Assembly (NCBI GenBank): GCA_033764875.1
Contig: JANRIO010000071.1
Span: 1-64,000 of the forward strand
DNA: 64,000 nt
Reading direction: 5' to 3'
Source of the DNA: AWTP1-13 sp033764875
GTDB taxonomy: Bacteria > Pseudomonadota > Alphaproteobacteria > Rhizobiales > Hyphomicrobiaceae
The notes beneath the pieces are model-generated. The model was not told the DNA's origin. It saw nothing but the letters and a program-made list of their open reading frames with translations, and ran no database searches. Of this stretch, positions 52,922 to 61,363 are shown in pieces (within the stretch, counting starts at the first letter, position 1; each line of letters starts with the position of its first letter). Position numbers and translations under genes: made by a program.

Positions 52922-54817
52922 ATGCGTGTGAACTTTTTCTCCCGTTGTGCGCTTGCCATCGTCTTTTGCATCGCACCGTACGCGGCCATCCCCTCCCACG
53001 CCAACGACTGCAGCGTCCAGCAACGCGAGCTCGGCGGGGTGAAGGGCGCACCCACGGTCGCGAGCACCGCCTGCCCCGTGGCGGCGGGATCGACCGAGCG
53101 TTTCCATGTCACCTTCCTGCGGCTCAACGAGGTGCTCGCGGGCGCCCTGGCAATGGGCGAGGTTTTGCCCGAGATCACGCCTTTCTTCGGTGACAAGGGC
53201 CTCGTCGCAAACCCGGTCGCGGAGGAGATCGAGACCATCTTCAAGCGCTTCGGACGCAAGCAGGTGTTCGATGCCAAAGGCATCGGCCTCGTCATGAATG
53301 CGCGCGGCGTCGCGCGATCCGAGCTCGAGTGGCGGTCATTCGAGGTGCGCCCGCAGAGCTCGCCGTCGCAGGTGCGCCGCATGTGGACCATCACGCATGC
53401 GCTCGACAGTCTCGAGACCAGGTATCCGATCTTCGACAAGGCCGCGAGCACCACCATCTACAAAACGGACCGCTGGCCACAGAATTTCAAGATGTTCTAC
53501 CAGTGCTCGGACAGATCGGTGTTCGAGTGCGTCACGCTCTGGCGCTTCCTTGCCGCGGCCGACCTCGACGTTCTGGCGCAGGACACCGAGGAGGACGAGA
53601 AGGTGAGGGCAGAGGACGGCAGGTATACGCCGCCGGAGGCACCTGCTACCGAAGGCATCGAGAAATCAGAGTGGCCGTTGGCCAACTCGCACCGCACGCA
53701 TTTCGAGTTCTTCAAGTATCTCACTCGCGGCGGGTGGCATGCGAAGTTCGGCTATATGAGCATCGACACGACCGCCAAAGGCTGCGGCGACACGATAGAC
53801 AGCGGCTACTTCACGCGTCCGATCGCGCTCGACATTGCCGTGGTCGAGAACTCGACACGGCAGAGACTGTCGATCAAGGCTTTGCTGGTCAGTCAGGGCG
53901 CGCAGACTGTCGTGCGGACGGTCGAAAGCGACGACAAGCAGCAGGGGGCCGGCACCACCATCCCCGCGAATCTCACGATCGAGCCCGGGCAGAAGGCCGT
54001 CGTTCCGCTGCGCATCGTCCTGCTCGACCCGACCAAGTCCATGGACGTCGACGATCTGCGCACGACGTCCATGGCAATGCATCGCAAAGCGCAGTCCGCC
54101 AGGCTGCGCGATCTTGAGTTCACGGTTTACGAGAATGGCGAGGAACGCAAAGGCCGCAAGCGCGCGAGCGCGTACAAGGCGCCGGAGCTGCCCTCGATGC
54201 CGGAGCTTGCCTACGGTCCGTCGCTGCGCCTCAATGGCCTCAAGCTGGAGGCAGACGAACTCGCGGTCAAAAGTGCCCAAAGCGAGCTGGCGCTGACCAC
54301 GGACACCTTCAGCTTTGATCAAGGGCGCGAGGATTTCCACGCCGCGCCCGAGGTGCATCTCGTGCAGAACCTCTCGGGAAAGGCATCCTGTCCTTACCTC
54401 TACGCCTGGAACGACCGCGAGAAGACGTGGGTGAACCACGGCAAGGTCATCGAACACGCGGAAGGGGAGGAGCGGGAGGCTGTCGAGGAGATCCGGTTTG
54501 AGGGCGACGTCCGCCGCATCAGACTGGCGGAGGACGAAGCCGAGGATGCCTTCATCAGGGACGTGCGCCTGGTGCGCGAGTTCGCGGATGGCACCACCCA
54601 AGAGCTGCGGCCGCTGCGCCGGCAGGCGGGAGGCAGACACGCCGCGCCGCAGCCGGCGGGGATGACGGCGAAGATCCCCGCATTCAGCTATGTCGAGTTC
54701 GAGTTTGCCGCGCCTACCGAGCAGGCCCCATCGGTGCGATCGAGCACCGTCGTCGTGGGGGGCTACTACATTCGGCACAGCACGCTGCAGTCCCAGCGGG
54801 TTGCGCGCCAGGATTGA
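52922..54817 (+). CDS. hypothetical secreted protein
   Basis: 631 residues. Signal peptide RVNFFSRCALAIVFCIAPYAAIPSHA at the start, so exported. No known family is recognised. The sequence is rich in Lys/Arg/Glu, with blocks such as RFHVTFLRLNEVLAGALAMGEVLPEI and two internal beta-rich stretches. ATG 52922 is chosen because it begins the signal peptide; a longer frame to 52874 lacks one. It heads the operon that is divergent from the caspase-trypsin pair. It may be a substrate, inhibitor or partner of these proteases. Confidence 0.7.
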   Translation: MRVNFFSRCALAIVFCIAPYAAIPSHANDCSVQQRELGGVKGAPTVASTACPVAAGSTERFHVTFLRLNEVLAGALAMGEVLPEITPFFGDKGLVANPVAEEIETIFKRFGRKQVFDAKGIGLVMNARGVARSELEWRSFEVRPQSSPSQVRRMWTITHALDSLETRYPIFDKAASTTIYKTDRWPQNFKMFYQCSDRSVFECVTLWRFLAAADLDVLAQDTEEDEKVRAEDGRYTPPEAPATEGIEKSEWPLANSHRTHFEFFKYLTRGGWHAKFGYMSIDTTAKGCGDTIDSGYFTRPIALDIAVVENSTRQRLSIKALLVSQGAQTVVRTVESDDKQQGAGTTIPANLTIEPGQKAVVPLRIVLLDPTKSMDVDDLRTTSMAMHRKAQSARLRDLEFTVYENGEERKGRKRASAYKAPELPSMPELAYGPSLRLNGLKLEADELAVKSAQSELALTTDTFSFDQGREDFHAAPEVHLVQNLSGKASCPYLYAWNDREKTWVNHGKVIEHAEGEEREAVEEIRFEGDVRRIRLAEDEAEDAFIRDVRLVREFADGTTQELRPLRRQAGGRHAAPQPAGMTAKIPAFSYVEFEFAAPTEQAPSVRSSTVVVGGYYIRHSTLQSQRVARQD

Positions 54818-54822
54818 CCGCG

Positions 54823-56769
54823 ATGATGGACGGGCGAAGGATGCGGACGCTTGGTGCACTCACTGCAGCCATCATTGGCCTGCAACTGCAGGCGGCTGCC
54901 GCGCAATCCGACGACATGTGCGCCGAGGCACGCAAAGCCGGCGCTGCCACCATCGCAAAGGCCAAGAAGGTATCTGCGGTCGCCGAGGCGACGGCGCATG
55001 CGGCGCTTGCGCGGGTGCATTTGGGCTCTTGCGAGAATGCGAAGGCGGCAATCGCGGAGTTCGACAAGGCCATCGTGCTGGATCCGAGCTACGACACGGC
55101 GCGTGCCGGTCGCTGCAGCGCGCTCATCGTCGCGGACCGCCTGGAGGATGCCGTCATCGAGTGCACGCAGGCGCTCAAGATGAATCCCCTCAATTCCGAG
55201 GCGCTGGAGGCGCGCGCCGATGCCTATGGCGCGCTCGCGAAGTTTCCGCTGGCGCTTGCGGACTATGAGCAGCTCGCCGCCCTCAAAGTGGGCGTCAGCG
55301 ACTACAACGCGAAGCGCGCCAAGATCTTCCTTGGTCTCAACCGGCCCGTCGACGCAGCGCGAGAGGTCGCGGAGGCGCGGCAACGCACCAGGTCCTCGTC
55401 TTCCTACCGCCGCGAAGGGCGCAAACGGATTGAGGTGGACGTCAATGAAATCGAGGAGGCGTTGATTGCCAGCTACCGGTCAGAGCCGCAAGTGGCGGCG
55501 CTGCTGGAGCCTTTCGCGGTGGCGGAGTTCCTCAACAAGAGCCTGGCCAAGGCGGCCTCATCGCAGGAAGCCATGAGGCTCGCCAACGAGGCGGTCACGT
55601 GGATCTCGCTCGAGAAGCCATCCAGGAGCACGGCATCCCCCATCTGGCGGCAATCGCGCAATGACGAGACGGCCGCTTCCATCCTGGCTGCGAGGGCGCG
55701 TCTCCTCCTCCGCGAGGGAGACGTGCAGGGCGCCGAGCGCGATTTCGCGGCAGCTGCGGCACGGAGCAAACAGAATGCGCACGCACTGACCTGGGAGGCC
55801 GCGACGGAAATCACCCTGTTCCAGCGGCGCCAGGCTCCGGAGGCCGCGGCGGCCCGGCTCGTCATCGCCGCATTGGGGCTGAGCAACGAGAATCGCAAGA
55901 GCATCGGCATCAAGCAAATCGCCCGGGGCGTAGCGGCGCTCTACGGCAGCATCGCGATCCATCACGGCCGCGCGAGCATCGCAGGCAGCGGGACCGATGC
56001 CCCGACAGAATGCGACAAGGCTGCGGGCTATCTTCTCGACCCTTATCGTGTCGTCGAAGGCGCGCTGATTGCCAACATCGACGCCGGCCGAACGATCTCG
56101 AGTTGCGGAGAGGCCCTCAAGGACAACGCCAAGCCAAGGCTGCGGTTTCAGCGCGCACTCGGCTATCGCCAGCAAGCACAGGCAGACCAGAATTTGCGCG
56201 CGCGCAGCCTGCTGCTGATGCAAGCGGACCTGCAGGCGGCGATGAGCGCCAAGTATCCTGCCGCGTCCTTCATGCTGGCCGCTACGGTCGACATCGGCCT
56301 GGCGCCGCCGCCGAAGGGCTCCAGCGCAGACGCATATGCCTATGAGCTTTACGTTCTGGCGCTGAACCAGACGCTCTTGTGCTGCTCGTCGACGCTGGCA
56401 CGTGGACTTCTGGCCGAAGCCCGACAGTCCGGCGACGCGGGCCGCGAGAAGGCCGCCGTTGCGCTTCTGGAATGGGCCGCACACCTCGGCAACGCCGACG
56501 CCCACATTGCGCTCGCCGAAAGCATCTTGCAGCGCGGCGGGCAGAAGCCCCTTGACGATGAGGCCACGCGCAGCCTGCTGACCCATTTGGCCATCGCAAA
56601 GAAGCTCGGCCGCGCGCCCGACACCGACGCCAACTTCCGCTCACAACTGGAGGCCGTGCAGGCTGCCGCCACCCCAGCGCAGAGCGCCGCGGCGGCGAAG
56701 GCTGCGGGATCGTGGACCAGCAAGCCGACCAGCACAGCCCCGGACTGGCTGCGCATTGCGTCCGGCTGA
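54823..56769 (+). CDS. exported TPR-repeat protein
   Basis: 648 residues. Signal peptide RTLGALTAAIIGLQLQAAAAQS. Residues about 50-150 hold TPR-like helices (HAALARVHLGSCENAKAAIAEFDKAIVLDP, then ALKMNPLNSEALEARADAYGALAKFPLALADYEQL), and the rest is helical, with Sel1-like regions near 400-560. It probably scaffolds protein contacts. It begins five bases after the preceding stop (ATG 54823) and ends 12 bases before the next gene. Confidence 0.72.
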   Translation: MMDGRRMRTLGALTAAIIGLQLQAAAAQSDDMCAEARKAGAATIAKAKKVSAVAEATAHAALARVHLGSCENAKAAIAEFDKAIVLDPSYDTARAGRCSALIVADRLEDAVIECTQALKMNPLNSEALEARADAYGALAKFPLALADYEQLAALKVGVSDYNAKRAKIFLGLNRPVDAAREVAEARQRTRSSSSYRREGRKRIEVDVNEIEEALIASYRSEPQVAALLEPFAVAEFLNKSLAKAASSQEAMRLANEAVTWISLEKPSRSTASPIWRQSRNDETAASILAARARLLLREGDVQGAERDFAAAAARSKQNAHALTWEAATEITLFQRRQAPEAAAARLVIAALGLSNENRKSIGIKQIARGVAALYGSIAIHHGRASIAGSGTDAPTECDKAAGYLLDPYRVVEGALIANIDAGRTISSCGEALKDNAKPRLRFQRALGYRQQAQADQNLRARSLLLMQADLQAAMSAKYPAASFMLAATVDIGLAPPPKGSSADAYAYELYVLALNQTLLCCSSTLARGLLAEARQSGDAGREKAAVALLEWAAHLGNADAHIALAESILQRGGQKPLDDEATRSLLTHLAIAKKLGRAPDTDANFRSQLEAVQAAATPAQSAAAAKAAGSWTSKPTSTAPDWLRIASG

Positions 56770-56781
56770 GGAAGGCCGGTC

Positions 56782-57195
56782 GTGACCGAATCCGAGCTGC
56801 TGCAGGCGCTCTACGCATCGACGCAGACGATCATCAGCCTCTACGGCATGTTCGTGACGATCGCCTCGGCATATATCGCCGGGCTCTTCCTCTTCCTCAA
56901 GGACGCGCCGCTGCTGCTGCGCCTGCTTGCATTCATGCTGCTGTCCGTCTCGCTCGCCTTTCTCGGCGGCGCGGCGGCGGTCCAGCAGGGCGCCCAGGAG
57001 GCGATCTTTGAGGCGTGGCTGAAGCTCCCCAATCCGGCGATTGCGGCGTCCGTCATCATCAGCCCGTTTCCCGTCAAGGAGATCTACGGGGTCTCCGTAC
57101 GCGCCATCGGGGTCGCGCTCGGCTGGGCGGCGGCAGCCAGCGTTTACGTGGCGCTGGCGTTCATGACCTTCCTGTACGACTGGAAGTCGCGATGA
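56782..57195 (+). CDS. small hypothetical membrane protein
   Basis: 137 residues with three hydrophobic segments (about 20-38, 45-66, 112-132). I do not recognise a family. GTG 56782 follows the TPR stop by 12 bases, so it is in the same operon. It could anchor or signal to the exported proteins of the locus. Confidence 0.6.
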   Translation: MTESELLQALYASTQTIISLYGMFVTIASAYIAGLFLFLKDAPLLLRLLAFMLLSVSLAFLGGAAAVQQGAQEAIFEAWLKLPNPAIAASVIISPFPVKEIYGVSVRAIGVALGWAAAASVYVALAFMTFLYDWKSR

Positions 57196-57244
57196 GACCA
57201 TCGCGCTGACGGTGCGAGCGCCGGGCGCGCGCGGCCATGCATCC

Positions 57245-58981
57245 TCAGTAGATGTCGGGCTCCGGCACCGGCTTGCCGAAGCCGGTCTCGAGGAAATCGA
57301 AGTCGCAGCCCTCGTTGGCCTGCTTGATGTGGCGCGAGAACATCCAGCCGTAGCCCCGCTCGTAGCGCGGCGCCGGGGGCTTCAGGGCGGCGCGGCGGCG
57401 CTGCATCTCAGCGTCCGAGACCATGAGGGCAATGCTGCGGCCCGGCACGTCGAGCGCGATCGTGTCGCCGGTCTTGACGAGCGCCAGCGGGCCGCCGACG
57501 TGGGCCTCGGGCGCCACGTGCAGGATGCAGGCGCCGTAGCTCGTGCCGGACATGCGCGCATCCGAGATGCGCACCATGTCGCGCACGCCCTGCCGCACGA
57601 GCTTGGTCGGGATCGGCAGCATGCCCCATTCCGGCATGCCCGGTCCGCCCTGGGGGCCGGCGTTGCGCAGCACGAGCACCGTATCGGCGGTGACGTCGAG
57701 GTCCTCGCGATTGATGCTCGCCTTGAGGTCCGCATAGCTGTCGAACACAAGCGCCTTGCCCTCGTGGCGCAGAAGCCGGGGATCGCAGGCGCTCGGCTTG
57801 ATGACGCAGCCGTCGGGCGCGATGTTGCCCTTGAGGAGCGCCAGGGCACCTTCCGCGTAGATGGGGTTGCTGAGCGGGCGGATGACGTCGTCATTGTAGA
57901 CGGCCGCACCTTCCAGGCTCCGCTCCCAGGTGCTGCCGCCGGCATTGAGGAGGCCGAGGTCGAGGTGGTCCTTGAGGCGCGACATCAACCCCAGCATGCC
58001 GCCGGCGTAGTAGAAGTCCTCCATGAGATACCTGTCGCCGGAGGGGCGGATGTTGGCGATGACCGGCACCTTGCGGCTCGCGGCGTCGAAATCCTCAAGA
58101 CCGATGGCGTGCCCGGCGCGCCGGGCCATGGCGATGATGTGGATGACCGCGTTAGTCGAGCAGCCCATGGCCATGGCGACGTTGATGGCGTTCTGGAAGG
58201 CGCCGCGCGTCATGATGCGCGTGGGGGTGAGATCCTCCCACACCATGTCGACGATGCGGCGGCCGGCGGCCGAGCACATGCGCACGTGGCTGCTGTCGGG
58301 CGCGGGGATCGAGGAGGCGCCGGGCAGGCAAAGACCCAACACGTCGGCGAGCCCCGTCATGGTGGAGGCCGTGCCCATGGTCATGCAGACGCCGTAGGAG
58401 CGGTTGAGGCCAGTCTGCATCTCCTCCCAGTCCCTGTCGGAGATGTTGCCGGCGCGGCGCTCGTCCCAGTACCTCCAGGCGTCGGAGCCGGAGCCCAGCG
58501 TCTTGCCGTGCCAGTTGCCGCGCAGCTGCGGGCCGGCGGGCACGAAGATCGCGGGAACGCCGGCGCTCGTCGCGCCGAGGATGAGCCCGGGCGTGGTCTT
58601 GTCGCAGCCGCCCATCAGCACGACGCCGTCGACGGGCTGCGACCGGATCAGCTCCTCGGTCTCCATGGCGAGGAAGTTGCGATAGAGCATTGTAGTGGGC
58701 TTCACCGCGCTCTCGGAGAGCGAGATCGCCGGCAGCTCGACGGGAAAGCCGCCCGCCTGCAGCACGCCGCGCTTGATGTCGTCCACGCGATGCTTGAAGT
58801 GGGCGTGGCACTGGGCGAAGTCGGACCAGGTGTTGACGATGCCGATGATGGGCTTGCCCGCGAACTCCGAGACGTCGTAGCCGATCTGGTTCATGCGCGA
58901 GCGATGCCCGAACGAGCGCAGGTCGTCCGGCGCGAACCAGCGGGCGGAGCGAAGCCGATCCGGCGTCTTGCGGGCAGTCAT
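57245..58981 (-). CDS. IlvD/Edd-family dehydratase (sugar-acid type)
   Basis: 578 residues, full length for the IlvD/Edd family, which dehydrates dihydroxy acids using an iron-sulfur cluster. Cluster cysteines are visible in NTWSDFAQCHAH, MGGCDKTTPG and VCMTMGTAST. The C-terminus GFGKPVPEPDIY and the GSDAWRYWDERRAGNI block resemble arabinonate/pentonate dehydratases rather than biosynthetic IlvD. It follows the cupin gene without a gap (TGA directly before ATG), as the last gene of the RpiR operon. A fragment of a similar gene lies at 5997-6345. Confidence 0.88.
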   Translation of the reverse strand: MTARKTPDRLRSARWFAPDDLRSFGHRSRMNQIGYDVSEFAGKPIIGIVNTWSDFAQCHAHFKHRVDDIKRGVLQAGGFPVELPAISLSESAVKPTTMLYRNFLAMETEELIRSQPVDGVVLMGGCDKTTPGLILGATSAGVPAIFVPAGPQLRGNWHGKTLGSGSDAWRYWDERRAGNISDRDWEEMQTGLNRSYGVCMTMGTASTMTGLADVLGLCLPGASSIPAPDSSHVRMCSAAGRRIVDMVWEDLTPTRIMTRGAFQNAINVAMAMGCSTNAVIHIIAMARRAGHAIGLEDFDAASRKVPVIANIRPSGDRYLMEDFYYAGGMLGLMSRLKDHLDLGLLNAGGSTWERSLEGAAVYNDDVIRPLSNPIYAEGALALLKGNIAPDGCVIKPSACDPRLLRHEGKALVFDSYADLKASINREDLDVTADTVLVLRNAGPQGGPGMPEWGMLPIPTKLVRQGVRDMVRISDARMSGTSYGACILHVAPEAHVGGPLALVKTGDTIALDVPGRSIALMVSDAEMQRRRAALKPPAPRYERGYGWMFSRHIKQANEGCDFDFLETGFGKPVPEPDIY

Positions 58982-59569
58982 TCAAACCTCTTTGCTTGCA
59001 GGGTGCCTGGCCAGAGCGGCCTGGTCCAGGAGCGCGCCGCGCGGGCCCCCGACGGGATCGGTCGCCGGATCGGGAAGCGCGGCCATGGCCGCGTGCTCGG
59101 CCAAAGAGAGCGCGTCGCGCCGCAGGTCCCAGCGCTGGCCGGGCGGATAGGCGCCCACGACCAGCAGATCCGGGCTGGCCGCGAGCAGGCAATGGCCAGT
59201 GCCGGCCGGCAGGAAGACGCAGTCGCCCGCCGCGATGGCCACCGCCTCGCCGCTGGGGCCGCCAAGGCGCACCTGTGCGCTGCCGGATGCCACGCCGAGC
59301 ACCTCGTGCGCCGTGCTGTGGAAGTGATGATAGTCGTAGATGCCGTTGCGCCACTGCGGGAGCCAGCCATTGCCGCGAAGCAGGCGCTCGTAGGCATCCG
59401 CCGTGCACTCCGCGCCGGCGATGGCGCGGGTGTAGAGCAGCGCCGGCAGCCGGGCGCTGTTGGGCACCCATCCGGCGGGACCGAACCAGAGCGCCGTCGC
59501 CCCGTAGGCCTCAATCGGCTGTGATCTGAGCAGTGACCCCACGCGCCATCCGCCCTTCACGCTGGCCAT
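58982..59569 (-). CDS. cupin-domain protein (YjlB-like)
   Basis: 195 residues with a double-stranded beta-helix fold. YDYHHFHSTAHEVLGVASGS provides the metal-binding His residues and later HCLLAASPDLLVVGAYPPGQ closes the barrel. Related proteins are often grouped with sugar-acid catabolic genes. It overlaps the SDR gene by 13 bases. Probably cytoplasmic. Confidence 0.75.
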   Translation of the reverse strand: MASVKGGWRVGSLLRSQPIEAYGATALWFGPAGWVPNSARLPALLYTRAIAGAECTADAYERLLRGNGWLPQWRNGIYDYHHFHSTAHEVLGVASGSAQVRLGGPSGEAVAIAAGDCVFLPAGTGHCLLAASPDLLVVGAYPPGQRWDLRRDALSLAEHAAMAALPDPATDPVGGPRGALLDQAALARHPASKEV

Positions 59570-60381
59570 GCCTGGCCGCCGCCGTCGACGCGGATGACCT
59601 GGCCGGAGACGAAGGCCCCCATGGGGCCGGCGAAGAACTCAACCACGCGCGCCACCTCGTCGACGGTCGCGATGCGGTCGAGCGTGCCCTCCTCAGCAAG
59701 GCGCGCGGGATCGACGGCGCGGGTGGCGAGGAAGCGCTCGGTGCGCGTGTCGCCCGGCGCGATGACGTTCACCGTCACGTTGTGGGGGCGCATCTGGTCG
59801 GCGAGACAGCGGGTGAAGTGCAGGGCGCCGGCCTTCGCAGTGGCATAGATCGAGGCGTTGGTGCGGCCTTTGAAGGCTGCGACCGAGCCGATGGTGACGA
59901 TGCGGCCGCAGCGGCGCTGCATCATGTCCCGCGCCACGCGCTGGCAGACGAAGATGGTGCTCAGCAGGTTGCGGTCGATGACGGCGCGGACATCCGCGGG
60001 CCGGATGTGGACCACGTCGTTGGGGTCGGGCTTGCCACCGGCGGCCGCGATGTCGCCGCCGGCATTGTGAACGAGGATGTCGATGGGTCCCAGCTCCGCG
60101 ACGGAGCGGTCGACCAGCCCGTCGATCTCCTCGATGCGGGTGAGGTCTGCCAGCAGCTTCAGGGTGCGCACACCGTGCGCCTGCGCGATCTCACGGGCGA
60201 CGTCGGTGAGCGTGCGCGTCCCGCCGTACTCTGACGGTCCCTGCTCGCGCATGCCGTGGACGACGACGTTGCAGCCGAGCGCAGCCAGCCGCTCGGCGAA
60301 CGCGCGCCCGAGACCGCGCCCCGCGCCGGTGACGAGGGCCGTCCTGCCTTGCAGACTGCGCGCCGGTTTGTCGATCATCAC
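59557..60381 (-). CDS. short-chain dehydrogenase/reductase
   Basis: 274 residues of the SDR family. NAD(P)-binding TGAGRGLGRAFAE, NNAG-equivalent VHNAGGD, and active-site YATAKAG with the catalytic Ser in GSVAAF upstream. Likely oxidises a hydroxyl group of a sugar or hydroxy acid in the same pathway as the dehydratase. Follows the RpiR gene by one base. Confidence 0.9.
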   Translation of the reverse strand: MMIDKPARSLQGRTALVTGAGRGLGRAFAERLAALGCNVVVHGMREQGPSEYGGTRTLTDVAREIAQAHGVRTLKLLADLTRIEEIDGLVDRSVAELGPIDILVHNAGGDIAAAGGKPDPNDVVHIRPADVRAVIDRNLLSTIFVCQRVARDMMQRRCGRIVTIGSVAAFKGRTNASIYATAKAGALHFTRCLADQMRPHNVTVNVIAPGDTRTERFLATRAVDPARLAEEGTLDRIATVDEVARVVEFFAGPMGAFVSGQVIRVDGGGQAWPA

Positions 60382-60382
60382 A

Positions 60383-61243
60383 CTAGTCCTGCGCCAATGT
60401 CAGCCCGACCGCAATACTTTGTGCAAGGCACATCGGCGCCACCATGGTGCGCAGCGCCGCCTCCGGCATGTCGGGGATCTCGAAAACCACCTTTGCGCCA
60501 TCGACGATGGGGCTCAAGAGGCTGTCGGTGATGGAGACCGCCGGCAGGCCGCGGGACACAAGCTCGGGGAAGATGCGCGCGGTATCGCGGTTGTAGCTCT
60601 TGAAGCTGACGGCGATGAGCGCATCGCGCGGGGTCGCGGCCACCGCCTGCTCCTCGAGGGCGCTGCCGAGACCGTCGAGCAGGATCACGCGGCGGCCAAG
60701 CTTGCGCAGGACGTAGGTGAGGTGCAGGGCGACCGGAAAGGAGCCGCCGAGGCCCAGAACGTAGATCACGTCGGACGCGCCGATGAGCTGGATGGCGCGC
60801 GCCAGATCCTTCTCCCTGATGCCCGACTGCAAGCTCTCCAGCGAGGCCATGCCCTGGGAGGCGAACCGGGCCAGCACGCCGTGCGGCGTGCTGGCGTCGC
60901 GAAAGCGGCCGTCGCGCCGGAGACCGGCGATGCGCTCCTTGTAGGTGGGCGCCACGCTTGCGACGAGGCGCGAGCGGAACACCTGCTGGACCTCGCTGAA
61001 GCCCGCATAGCCCAGCGCATGCGCGAAGCGGACGATGGCCGAGGGCTGCACCTTGGCCCGTCCGGCGACCTCGGCGACGGTGCCAAGCGCCATCTCGGTC
61101 GGATGCTCGAGGGCGAACTCGGCAATCGTCTTCAGCCGGTCCGAGAAGTCCGCGTGGCGGCGCGCGATCTCGCTGCGCAGCGCGTCGTAGGCGTCGGCAA
61201 CGCCGGCAGTCTTGGAAGGCGGTCGCTTCGCGGATCGCTGCAT
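60383..61243 (-). CDS. MurR/RpiR-family transcriptional regulator
   Basis: 286 residues. N-terminal helix-turn-helix (about 30-90, ALGTVAEVAGRAKVQPSAIVRFAHALG) and a C-terminal SIS sugar-phosphate-binding domain (about 125-260, VIYVLGLGGSFPVALHLTY). It heads the four-gene minus-strand operon and is divergent from an ABC transporter; the operator-like palindrome at 61293-61308 is directly upstream. Confidence 0.9.
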   Translation of the reverse strand: MQRSAKRPPSKTAGVADAYDALRSEIARRHADFSDRLKTIAEFALEHPTEMALGTVAEVAGRAKVQPSAIVRFAHALGYAGFSEVQQVFRSRLVASVAPTYKERIAGLRRDGRFRDASTPHGVLARFASQGMASLESLQSGIREKDLARAIQLIGASDVIYVLGLGGSFPVALHLTYVLRKLGRRVILLDGLGSALEEQAVAATPRDALIAVSFKSYNRDTARIFPELVSRGLPAVSITDSLLSPIVDGAKVVFEIPDMPEAALRTMVAPMCLAQSIAVGLTLAQD

Positions 61244-61292
61244 TGCGGCCCTGGAGCCTCACTAGATCGTTTATTCCACTTCACAAGCTCTA

Positions 61293-61308
61293 TAGAATGA
61301 GTATTCTA
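61293..61308. promoter_or_regulatory. candidate RpiR operator
   Basis: Perfect inverted repeat TAGAAT-GAGT-ATTCTA in an AT-rich patch between the RpiR gene and the divergent transporter. The related half-site TTATTCC lies about 23 bases away. It is well placed to control both directions. Confidence 0.6.
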
Positions 61309-61363
61309 CGGTCAACTGGGAGCTGGTCCGCAACGTACGGGCCGCCATTCGAAGGAGGAAGGC

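Noticed and set aside
57212..59524. 770-codon plus-strand frame opposite the dehydratase
   Set aside because: Shadow of IlvD/Edd and cupin genes.
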